Source: Bacteroidales bacterium UBA714
GTDB taxonomy: Bacteria > Bacteroidota > Bacteroidia > Bacteroidales > UBA932
Direction: 5' to 3'
NCBI GenBank assembly: GCA_002298075.1
Contig: DBLW01000064.1
Location: 1 to 13,144, forward strand
Length of the DNA stretch: 13,144 nt
Part shown: positions 1-6,805 of the stretch, piece by piece
How the letters are laid out: the number at the start of each line of letters is the position of its first letter
Numbering within the stretch: the stretch's first letter is position 1
Program-made: the position numbers and the translations under genes
Notes under the pieces: generated by a model
Seen by the model: only the letters and a program-made list of their open reading frames with translations
Told to the model about the DNA's origin: nothing
Databases searched by the model: none

Positions 1-2
1 TT

Positions 3-542
3 CATCGAACTCACGTTAAATATACGAGGACTTTGCAGGTGGGTGTTTCTCCTGATGTCGCTCCTTGGGCACGTCACATAAGGCATTCCGGGACCGGATA
101 CCGGCTGATTGTCCCGCCGGTCGGGATCTATGCCGACATTAGCTGGATGGATTTCGGAAAGTTCGGCAGCCTGGGCTATGTGCTCGGCGGGGGCTACAGC
201 CGGTTCGGATATGACTGGCAGTGGGATAACGGCCATACTGTTTCTGTCATGGATACGAAATGCAACCGTTTTGATGTTGAGGCCGGGCTGAGCTGGCATG
301 TGACTTTGTGCCGTAATCTGGAAGTCTATGTAAGGGCCATGGCGGATCTTGCTATGATAGACGATCATGTGGTCAATACATCTGACGGGGAGAAGAGCAT
401 CTCTGACAGTGATTTCAAGACATACGTTTCCTTTGCTGCCGCCGGAGGCCTGCGCTGGTATTTCTGCCGAAGCGTCGGAATCTGGGTGGAAGGAGGATAT
501 GACGTCGGATACGTTTCGGCAGGGCTTTCGTTCAAGTTCTGA
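3..542 (+). CDS. Outer-membrane beta-barrel protein, C-terminal part (5' end outside window)
   Basis: The reading frame is open to the left edge, and the first possible start (TTG at 33) has no signal peptide after it. I therefore read this as the 3' end of a longer gene. The visible 179 or so residues have alternating polar/hydrophobic stretches rich in Gly, Tyr, Phe and Trp (for example YVLGGGYSRFGYDW and GLRWYFCRSVGIWVEGGYD). The chain ends in GLSFKF, a terminal Phe typical of outer-membrane beta-barrels recognised by the BAM machinery. About eight amphipathic strands can be sketched, so this may be the barrel domain of a multidomain surface protein. The missing N-terminus could carry a carboxypeptidase-regulatory-like, PEGA or TPR domain, but none of that is visible. 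It converges on the carrier gene with only 22 nt between the stop codons. The barrel assignment is fairly safe; the function is unknown. Confidence 0.7.
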   Translation, partial: HRTHVKYTRTLQVGVSPDVAPWARHIRHSGTGYRLIVPPVGIYADISWMDFGKFGSLGYVLGGGYSRFGYDWQWDNGHTVSVMDTKCNRFDVEAGLSWHVTLCRNLEVYVRAMADLAMIDDHVVNTSDGEKSISDSDFKTYVSFAAAGGLRWYFCRSVGIWVEGGYDVGYVSAGLSFKF

Positions 543-564
543 GGACGCTGTCCGTCTGCTGAGG

Positions 565-2148
565 TCAAAAGCCGCTGATGTCGAGCAGGACTGTGGGCAG
601 AAGCAGCAGGAAGCCGATGAGGATGAGCAGGAGGATGAATTTCCATGCCCATCTGACCCATTTCATGTATGGTATGCGGGCCATTCCGAGTACGGCCATG
701 AGCACTCCGGAAGTCGGGGTAATCATGTTTGTGAATCCGTCGCCGAACTGGAAGGCGAGGACGGTTGCCTGGCGTGAAAGTCCTATCAGATCGGAGAAAG
801 GTGCCATAATAGGCATAGTGATGGCGGCTTTGGCCGTGGCGGACGGGATGAAAAGGTTTATGCAGGTCTGTATTCCGTACATCATGCTCAATGAGGCAAG
901 CGGGCCTGCACCGTTGAGTGAGGATTCCATAGAATGCAGTATGGTGCCGATTATTTTGCCGTCCTGCAGTATGATTATGATTCCGGAGGCCAGGCCTACG
1001 ATGAATGCCGCTGGAAATATGTCTTTCGCGCCGGCGATGAATTCGTCTGAGATTTTGCCTGCTCCATATCCTGAGGCGATTCCTGACAATATAGCAAGTG
1101 CAAGGAACAATGCGCTGATTTCCGGTATGTACCATCCGAAACATATTGTGCCGATGACCAGATACACGATTGTGAACGCGAGCAGGACAACGATATAGAA
1201 GTGCACGGAGTTGCGGAGCGCATAGACCGACAGGATTGTGAACAGAAAGGCCGCTGCGGGCATCAGCCATGGCGTATGAATGCCGGAACTTCCTATGTTG
1301 ACGGTGCAGTCCGGGCTGTATCGTATCGTGAAAAGCAGAATTGCAGTGAAAGCAAGCGCAAACGATATCCATGATGACTTGTTGCGGCAGTTTGAGCCGG
1401 TTTCATGTACTTCAGATGCTTTGGCTCTCCAGAATCCGTCAAGTTCATACATCGGGCTTTTTTGGGGGGCTTTGCGTATGCGTGAGGCATATATCAGCAG
1501 GAATGACATCAGAAACAATGTCAGTACAGCCCAGCAGGCCAGCCTGTAGCCGATTCCCGAGAATAGGGGCAGGCCTGCCATGTCTTGGGCGACACCGATG
1601 GTGAACGGATTGAGGAATGCCCCGGCGAAACCTACATGTGCTCCAAGGTAGACCATTCCGACACCGGTTATTGAGTCATAGCCCATTGATATTGCGAGAG
1701 GAATGGAAATGGCCACAAAGGCTATGCATTCTTCGCTCATGCCGAATATGCCCCCGAAAAGCGAGAACATCAGCGTCATGCAGACGAGTATGATGTTGTT
1801 TATTCCGATAGCCCTGAATATGGCGTGTTTTTCAAGTTTCTGTGCTTTTGCGAGGAATGCCATTATGCCTGTGTCAAGGGCTTTGGTCGAGTTTGTTATC
1901 CACATTGCTCCTCCGACTATGAGGATGAAGACGATTATTCCTGCCTGCTTTTCGAAGCCTTTGTACATGGCTGCCAGGACCTGCCAAGTCTGCGGAACAT
2001 GCTCTGTGGCTTTGTATTCCGGTTGTCCGTCCGCTCCCTGCACATATTCTCCTCCTGGAATGAGCCATGTTGCGATTGCGCACAGGAGTATGACTGCTGA
2101 TACTATGATGTATGTGTTCGGAAATTTTCTTTTCATATGTCCTGTCAT
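565..2148 (-). CDS. YfcC family inner-membrane carrier (DcuC-like)
   Basis: This is a 527-residue polytopic membrane protein with roughly 12-13 hydrophobic segments, the first at about residues 12-31. The N-terminus (KRKFPNTYIIVSAVILL, then WLIPGGEY) and the C-terminal stretch from about residue 478 (PTSGVLMAVLGMARIPYMKW) are characteristic of YfcC proteins in the C4-dicarboxylate anaerobic carrier DcuC superfamily. The internal LNPFTIGVAQDMAGLP segment also fits. Family members are secondary transporters of organic acids or amino acids; the substrate here cannot be read from sequence. Length is normal for the family. Translation may start at 2148 or four codons later at 2136 (MKRK); neither has a decisive Shine-Dalgarno. 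It is not in the ribose operon: it lies beyond that operon's terminator and has its own -7 element at 2195-2202. Family assignment is confident, substrate is not. Confidence 0.88.
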   Translation of the reverse strand: MTGHMKRKFPNTYIIVSAVILLCAIATWLIPGGEYVQGADGQPEYKATEHVPQTWQVLAAMYKGFEKQAGIIVFILIVGGAMWITNSTKALDTGIMAFLAKAQKLEKHAIFRAIGINNIILVCMTLMFSLFGGIFGMSEECIAFVAISIPLAISMGYDSITGVGMVYLGAHVGFAGAFLNPFTIGVAQDMAGLPLFSGIGYRLACWAVLTLFLMSFLLIYASRIRKAPQKSPMYELDGFWRAKASEVHETGSNCRNKSSWISFALAFTAILLFTIRYSPDCTVNIGSSGIHTPWLMPAAAFLFTILSVYALRNSVHFYIVVLLAFTIVYLVIGTICFGWYIPEISALFLALAILSGIASGYGAGKISDEFIAGAKDIFPAAFIVGLASGIIIILQDGKIIGTILHSMESSLNGAGPLASLSMMYGIQTCINLFIPSATAKAAITMPIMAPFSDLIGLSRQATVLAFQFGDGFTNMITPTSGVLMAVLGMARIPYMKWVRWAWKFILLLILIGFLLLLPTVLLDISGF

Positions 2149-2176
2149 GTCGTTTTGTTGTCCTGTTTTCGTTCTC

Positions 2177-2191
2177 CTCCGTTTTTCGGAG
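2177..2191 (-). other. Small hairpin in the leader of the YfcC-family gene
   Basis: CTCCG and CGGAG flank a five-base A/T loop, giving a perfect 5-bp stem just downstream of the -7 element. It would lie at or near the 5' end of the transcript and could stabilise it. On the minus strand the purine-rich GGAGGAG follows it but is too far from the start codon to act as its ribosome site. No regulatory role can be claimed. Confidence 0.3.
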
Positions 2192-2194
2192 TTG

Positions 2195-2202
2195 CAAATT
2201 TA
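2195..2202 (-). promoter_or_regulatory. Bacteroides-type -7 promoter element for the YfcC-family gene
   Basis: On the minus strand this reads TAAATTTG, an exact match to the TAnnTTTG -7 element of the main Bacteroidota sigma factor. It lies about 47 nt upstream of the start at 2148. I see no clear TTTG -33 box at the usual 19-21 nt spacing, so the promoter rests on the -7 box alone. Confidence 0.45.
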
Positions 2203-2423
2203 GCTTTTTTCAAAATAATCCGGGGCTTCAGGGGATGGTTGTGTCTGGAATTTGATTGTTTGTCTTCCTTTTTTCTTGGTAAAACGGAAAAGAATGACTT
2301 AATTTGAATTCAGGTCAATGAGAGGGCTACGTACTTGTGCGTTTGCGGTTTCATCGTGATTTTGCGCCTATGATGATTCCGTTTCTGCTCTTTTGTGGAG
2401 ATATATTGATTTTTTGTGTTGAT

Positions 2424-2864
2424 ATGAAATGTCATTATTTTTTGCTGGTAACGGCACTGGCTCTGTTTGTTGATGTCGCGGCATTCGGATGGGACGGCAA
2501 GGCAGGGGACGGGGAGACGAAGAAAGAAAGGACAGTTTGCCATAGGAAGAACGAGACTTCGCTGCAGGAGCCGCGATATGAGATGATTGATGATTTCCTG
2601 CTGGACAAATACACCGGAAATGTCTTTTATGTTTATGTGTTGTTCTCGAAGGCAGAAAAGATCATGCTGAACAGGGAAAGTGCCGGAAGCGATGTCGTGC
2701 CTGACCATGAGCATGTGAATTATCAGCTGATTGTGAAACGGGACGTCACGGATTCATATTACCTGCTCAATCTCGTCTCAGGTGACATGTGGTACATCCG
2801 TAACGTTTCCTCTAAAAAGGCAAGGCTTCAGTATCTGTCTCCGGTGCTGGGAGAAGTTGAATAG
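2424..2864 (+). CDS. Small secreted protein of unknown function
   Basis: This is a 146-residue product if translation starts at the ATG at 2424. I chose that start because it puts a good signal peptide at the N-terminus: MKCHYFLLVTALALFVDVAAFG has a hydrophobic core and a plausible cleavage site after VAA. Upstream in-frame starts (GTG at 2337, ATG at 2370) would bury it. The mature chain is polar, with FLLDKYTGNVFYVYVLF, an NYQLIVKRDV segment and DSYYLLNLVSGDMWYIRN, suggesting a small beta-rich domain. The WYI...YLSPV ending resembles proteins that record a value of one residue per strand rather than an enzyme; no catalytic motif is visible. The gene stands alone between divergent carrier and convergent ribose operon. 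I do not recognise the family. Confidence 0.6.
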   Translation: MKCHYFLLVTALALFVDVAAFGWDGKAGDGETKKERTVCHRKNETSLQEPRYEMIDDFLLDKYTGNVFYVYVLFSKAEKIMLNRESAGSDVVPDHEHVNYQLIVKRDVTDSYYLLNLVSGDMWYIRNVSSKKARLQYLSPVLGEVE

Positions 2865-3200
2865 GCTCGTGTCAAGAGCATTGTTGCTGCCTGTTCAAAA
2901 TTCGGTGTTTTTTTGCGTGGAGCATAAAACTTTGTCGCTCAAGCGATTGTGCATATACGGTTCCCCGCCCACGGGGAATCGCGTTTCTGTAACTTGCTTG
3001 TGTCCAATTGCTTGTGTGTCACGCAGCTTCGTCCTGTTTTCAATCTGTGGTATCCACCCAGAATGGCATTTCTGTGGATGTAACGTTGTTTTCAGCTCAC
3101 TTATCCATCCCCAGTTGGAATTTCATGGATACCTTCACGTGGCTTCTATACTTGTGCCGGTGTGACACAAACACTCAGCTTGCTACAAATCAACAAAAAT
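2865..3200. other. Gene-free stretch with several short repeats
   Basis: I see no credible gene here on either strand; open frames are short, lack a good start and have no recognisable motifs. The stretch holds a tandem copy of TTGCTTGTGT (2994-3003 and 3008-3017) and two nearly concentric 8-bp inverted pairs. These are TGTGTCAC at 3015-3022 with GTGACACA at 3162-3169, and GGTATCCA at 3049-3056 with TGGATACC at 3126-3133. It also has two short hairpins of the form ATCCA...TGGAT (about 3052-3079 and 3103-3130). It could be a decayed mobile element or an untranslated region; nothing identifies it. Confidence 0.35.
2961..2978. terminator. GC-rich hairpin, possible terminator after the small secreted protein gene
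   Basis: TTCCCCG and CGGGGAA form a perfect 7-bp stem around a CCCA loop, 97 nt past the stop at 2864. The sequence after it on the plus strand (TCGCGTTTCTGT) is only weakly T-rich, so termination is uncertain. Confidence 0.3.
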
Positions 3201-3242
3201 ACATAAAGACAGGTGAGCAAATCTGCGCACCTGTCTTTATGT
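3201..3242 (-). terminator. Rho-independent terminator of the ribose operon
   Basis: A perfect 15-bp inverted repeat (ACATAAAGACAGGTG at 3201-3215, its complement at 3228-3242) encloses a 12-nt loop. Read on the minus strand, the stem is followed by ATTTTTGTTG. It lies 71 nt beyond the permease stop at 3313, where the five-gene operon would be expected to end. The stem also carries TTATGT on the other side, so it may work weakly in both directions. Confidence 0.85.
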
Positions 3243-3312
3243 AATGTATTATTAATAAGTGACTTATATTTTGTATTATGTGTGGGAAACTCATCCGGAA
3301 CAAATGAAGCCG

Positions 3313-4323
3313 TCAGTTTCCTGAGACGATTATGCAGGCGAGCCCGCTGAGGAAAAGGGCGAACATCAGGCCAAGCAGCAGTCCGGTGCGTTTGTCTGCG
3401 CCTTTGAACTCCTTCCAGATGAATACGCCCCATATCGCGGCTATCATAGGTGCTCCCTGGCCGAGGGCATAGGACACTGCTGCGCCGGCTTTTCCTGAGG
3501 CGATGTAGCTGAATGCGGTTCCGAGGCACCATATCGCTCCTCCAAGGACTCCGACCAGATGTGTACGCGAGTTTCCGCAAGCATATTGCCTGTAGCTTAC
3601 CTTTTCTCCTTTGAACGGATGCCTCATCACAAGAGTATTGAATATGAAATTGCTGGCAAAGACTCCGAGGGAGAATATCACTATGGCAGTATATGGCGTA
3701 ACCTTTCCCGGAGCCGGAGCGGCGAAATTGTCAAGGTCCATTGCTGCTGCCACGAATCTGTAGAAAAATGACATCAAGACTCCTGCCACGACTGCAAGGA
3801 CAAGACCTTTTCTCGTATTGGAGGAACTGTCTTTTGCATCTGACGGAACCCGGGCTGATGCCATTCCGTTGCAGATGATGGCAAGGACAATGAGCGCCAC
3901 GCCGCAAAATAGCCATATAGGGTCTCCCTTGGGTGCTCCAATATAGTTGATTACGGTTCCCAATGCCAGCGAAATGCCTACCCCGAGCGGAAAAGCAACG
4001 GCCATTCCCGCTATGGAGGTGGAAGCGGACAACAATATGTTGGAAGCGTTGAAGATGACGCCGCCAAGGATTATGCTGCCTATGTTCCGGATGTGAGCCT
4101 GTCCGAGGTCTTGGATGAAAGGACGTCCGGAGTCTCCGAAACTTCCCATGGTGAATGCTATCAGCAGGGAGAAAAGCAGCATGCCTATGACATAGTCCCA
4201 ATAGAAAAGCTCATATCTCCAGCTCTTTGCGGCAAGTTTCTGGGTGTTGGCCCATGAGCCCCAGCACAGCATGGTCACGAAGCAGAATGCCACGGCAAGT
4301 ATATAACTGTTAACGGTAAACAT
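3313..4323 (-). CDS. rbsP: Sugar permease of the drug/metabolite transporter superfamily, probably for ribose
   Basis: This 336-residue inner-membrane protein has about ten transmembrane segments and no signal peptide. The N-terminus (FCFVTMLCWGSWANTQKL, residues 13-30) and YWDYVIGMLLFSLL (41-54) match the glucose/ribose porter and rhamnose transporter-like branch of the superfamily. The C-terminal IWGVFIWKEFKGA is the conserved segment before the last helix. Its likely role is proton-coupled import of free ribose from the periplasm. That rests on context: it is the last gene of an operon with ribokinase, six nucleotides after the hydrolase stop. Bacteroides ribose loci also carry a permease. 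The symbol is used by analogy with those loci; the substrate has not been shown by sequence. An isolated sequence would be called only a DMT-family permease. Confidence 0.8.
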   Translation of the reverse strand: MFTVNSYILAVAFCFVTMLCWGSWANTQKLAAKSWRYELFYWDYVIGMLLFSLLIAFTMGSFGDSGRPFIQDLGQAHIRNIGSIILGGVIFNASNILLSASTSIAGMAVAFPLGVGISLALGTVINYIGAPKGDPIWLFCGVALIVLAIICNGMASARVPSDAKDSSSNTRKGLVLAVVAGVLMSFFYRFVAAAMDLDNFAAPAPGKVTPYTAIVIFSLGVFASNFIFNTLVMRHPFKGEKVSYRQYACGNSRTHLVGVLGGAIWCLGTAFSYIASGKAGAAVSYALGQGAPMIAAIWGVFIWKEFKGADKRTGLLLGLMFALFLSGLACIIVSGN

Positions 4324-4329
4324 GGCGGA

Positions 4330-5865
4330 TTATTTGGAAGGTTCTGTGTAAACGATATAAGACTTGATGTATATGTTCTTGTCACTGAGTGGATTCAGCC
4401 AATTGAATCTGACAGAGTGCTGTCCTGATGCCAGATTGTATTTGTAGAACAGTTCAGGTTTGCGGGAATTCTCATCCATAGGCAAGATGACCTTTTCAAT
4501 CGGAGTTCCGTCGAGGATTACTTCCATTTCAGCAGCATATGAAGGGTCAAATCCCGGTTTGTCATGAGAATGTCCATTGAAGAATGAGTATCCGATTACA
4601 ATGCCTTTTCCCTCAAACATTATTTCATCTGCCTGCCGTATCTCTTTGTTGACATGGACAAGGCTTTTGGGCCAATGACCTGCGAATGCCTCTTCAAATC
4701 CGACGGTCTCAGGCTTCTGGCATTTGATTGTCACAGTTTCACCGTCGCTCTTGCCACCGTTCTTTTCTATGACCTGCAGGGCCTGGCGCATGGACATGCC
4801 GTAAACATCATTCAGTGAAATGTCCGTATATGCAAAATCAATGTCTTCCGACTCACGCAAATTCTTCATGTACTTTTCCGGGATATTGCTGTACCCCAGC
4901 ATAGTCCCGAGAATGCCTCCGGCAGAGGCGGGGTTGCAGTCGGAGTCATATCCGCACCGGGTCGATATGTCTATCGTCCTTGTGAAGTCTCCCTCTCCAT
5001 AAAGCAGGCCTATCAGGATATAGGCACTGTTTATCACGGCGTCAATGTTGAAGTGCCGGTAAACTCCGTCAGGGCATCCTATGTCGAACGAATGGTTCTT
5101 CTGGCACAATGCCCATGTGATTTCCCAGTTGTCCGGATACATCTTGTGCCACTTGATTACATCTGACATGCATCTGTGGTAGCGGCTTTGTTCGGGTATC
5201 ACTTTCAGGGCTTCCTCCACGACAAAATTCACGTCATCGCTCACGAATGCGAGCGCATACATTGCCGCCACATACACGCCTCCATACCAGCCGTCGCCAT
5301 AGTTCATCATGTGCCCGATTTCATCGCAATAATGCACGGCCGCATTCACCATTCCCGGAGACATGATTCCTGCATAGTCCGCTTCAATCTGGAAGTCAAT
5401 GTCGTCTGCATGCGGATTATTCTCCCAATGTCCGGCCGCACGGCCTGTTATGCCTTGCCTTATATTGTATCGGGCCTGCTGGTTTGCATGCCAAAGCATG
5501 TATTCTGCCTGTGAAAATGCTTTCTCAAAGGATTCTATTGGAGCGTCAAGGCCTTCTTTATCAAATACATCGACAAATGTAAGATCCATGTAGATGTCAT
5601 CGTAAAGTCCCGGGAAATTGTCGTGGTACCACTTTATGTAGCCGTCCGGCCATTCTATCGGGATGTTGTCATTAATCATGGTCCCGGAGTATCTGAACTC
5701 AGTAGGGCCGCCGTATGTGCATCCGATTGTCTGTCCGGCCCACGCCCCCATGATCTTGTCTTGAAGCTCAGCCTTGCTCAATGTGATTTCTGACGGAAGC
5801 TGCGTCCCTGCACATGAGGCAAAGATAATTGCCAAGGCCGAAAAGCCTAAAATAGATGATTTCAT
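4330..5865 (-). CDS. ADP-ribosylglycohydrolase-fold lipoprotein
   Basis: This is a 511-residue protein starting at the ATG at 5865, where MKSSILGFSALAIIFASC gives a lipoprotein signal peptide with Cys18. Starts further upstream lie inside the ribokinase gene and lack it. The catalytic domain spans about residues 30-370. GAWAGQTIGCTYGG (40-53), YDDIYMDL (Asp89, Asp90, Asp94) and CGYDSDCNPASAGGILG (Asp307, Asp309, Asn311) correspond to the dimetal-binding motifs of the ADP-ribosylglycohydrolase family. These enzymes cleave N- or O-glycosidic bonds to ribose. Residues from about 375 onward look beta-rich and may form an accessory sandwich domain. Cys18 is followed by AGTQ, without the acidic residues of surface-exported Bacteroidota lipoproteins, so I infer it faces the periplasm. 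The ATG overlaps the ribokinase TGA by four bases, suggesting translational coupling. The fold is confident; the substrate (ADP-ribose, nucleoside or another riboside) is inference. Confidence 0.85.
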   Translation of the reverse strand: MKSSILGFSALAIIFASCAGTQLPSEITLSKAELQDKIMGAWAGQTIGCTYGGPTEFRYSGTMINDNIPIEWPDGYIKWYHDNFPGLYDDIYMDLTFVDVFDKEGLDAPIESFEKAFSQAEYMLWHANQQARYNIRQGITGRAAGHWENNPHADDIDFQIEADYAGIMSPGMVNAAVHYCDEIGHMMNYGDGWYGGVYVAAMYALAFVSDDVNFVVEEALKVIPEQSRYHRCMSDVIKWHKMYPDNWEITWALCQKNHSFDIGCPDGVYRHFNIDAVINSAYILIGLLYGEGDFTRTIDISTRCGYDSDCNPASAGGILGTMLGYSNIPEKYMKNLRESEDIDFAYTDISLNDVYGMSMRQALQVIEKNGGKSDGETVTIKCQKPETVGFEEAFAGHWPKSLVHVNKEIRQADEIMFEGKGIVIGYSFFNGHSHDKPGFDPSYAAEMEVILDGTPIEKVILPMDENSRKPELFYKYNLASGQHSVRFNWLNPLSDKNIYIKSYIVYTEPSK

Positions 5866-6779
5866 AATGTTGATGTCATTAATATGTTTTCCACTTCGTT
5901 TCTGTATGGAGCGGAGTTTTGCGCCCCGTGTCGCGTAACTGCGATAGCTGATGCGGCTGCTGCGAATTTCACGGCATCGGCTGTAGGCCTGCCTTCTGAC
6001 AGGGCCGCGCATAATGCTCCGTTGAAAATGTCTCCGGCGGCAGTCGTATCAACGGCCTCTGCCTTGAAGGCTCTTGTCATGATGCCCTTGCCGTTTTCGT
6101 ACAGGAAGGCTCCTTTGCTTCCCATGGTGATGATTACAGTCCTGACTCCGGATTTGCACAGGCTCTGTGCCGCTTTCTCCGCGCTTTCCTCACTGGTGAC
6201 TTTGATTCCTGTCAGAATCTCAGCCTCAGTCTCATTCGGAGTGATTATGTCTATGTTCCCGAGAAGCTCCGGAGGCAGTTTCTGCGCCGGGGCAGGATTC
6301 AGGATAAACGGTATCTTGTGCCGTCTTGCGAGATGGCCGATGTGAATGACAGTCTCCAAAGGTATCTCAAGCTGGGAAAGCACGATAGAGTGGGAACTGA
6401 AATTGTCTATGCGGTCCACGTCCTCCGGACTGAATTGTCCGTTGGCACCGCCTGCCACTACGATGCAATTTTCCCCGTTCCCGTCGATTGTTATCAGTGC
6501 GACACCGGATGGGCTACTCCTGTTCACAAAGACGTATGAGGTATCGATGCCTTCCATGCGGAAGCGTTCTGAGGAATCCTTGCCATACTGGTCGTCACCG
6601 ACCATGCAGCTGAAAGTAACGTCGGTTCCCAGGCGGGCTGCACCGACGGCCTGGTTCGCTCCCTTACCTCCTGCATTGACGGTAAATCCATTTCCAAGCA
6701 CTGTCTCGCCGGGTCTTGGCATCTTTTCCGCATGAATCGTAAGATCTGTGTTGGAACTTCCTATTACAAGTATGCTCAT
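5862..6779 (-). CDS. rbsK: Ribokinase
   Basis: This 305-residue PfkB-family cytoplasmic sugar kinase phosphorylates ribose at O5 with ATP. The family signatures are in place: NTDL (residues 10-13) and GGKGANQAVGAARLG (37-51) for sugar binding. They continue with SGVALITIDGNGEN (91-104), NPAPA (161-165) and PNETEAE (181-187). AVDTTAAGDIFNGAL (242-256) carries the catalytic base Asp250 and the anion hole. The C-terminal AAASAIAVTRHGAQ fits the potassium site of ribokinases. These details resemble ribokinase more than fructokinase or adenosine kinase. Length is usual (about 300). It starts 26 nt after the SusD stop and its TGA overlaps the next start. In this operon it would make ribose 5-phosphate for the pentose phosphate and nucleotide pathways. 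Confidence 0.92.
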   Translation of the reverse strand: MSILVIGSSNTDLTIHAEKMPRPGETVLGNGFTVNAGGKGANQAVGAARLGTDVTFSCMVGDDQYGKDSSERFRMEGIDTSYVFVNRSSPSGVALITIDGNGENCIVVAGGANGQFSPEDVDRIDNFSSHSIVLSQLEIPLETVIHIGHLARRHKIPFILNPAPAQKLPPELLGNIDIITPNETEAEILTGIKVTSEESAEKAAQSLCKSGVRTVIITMGSKGAFLYENGKGIMTRAFKAEAVDTTAAGDIFNGALCAALSEGRPTADAVKFAAAASAIAVTRHGAQNSAPYRNEVENILMTSTL

Positions 6780-6805
6780 ATAGTCAAATGCTTTTTATGT
6801 TCATC

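Noticed and set aside
365..1372. Long open frame (335 codons) on the minus strand within the carrier gene.
   Set aside because: It overlaps the well-supported YfcC-family gene in another frame, is rich in His/Arg as out-of-frame readings are, and has no recognisable motif.
2961..2978. The GC-rich hairpin resembles a CRISPR repeat core (TTCCCCG...CGGGGAA).
   Set aside because: It occurs once, with no second copy at repeat-spacer distance and no cas genes in the window.
5866..6012. N-terminal extension of the hydrolase by 49 codons.
   Set aside because: It lies wholly within the ribokinase gene, is Arg/Ser-rich, and would bury the lipoprotein signal peptide that starts at 5865.
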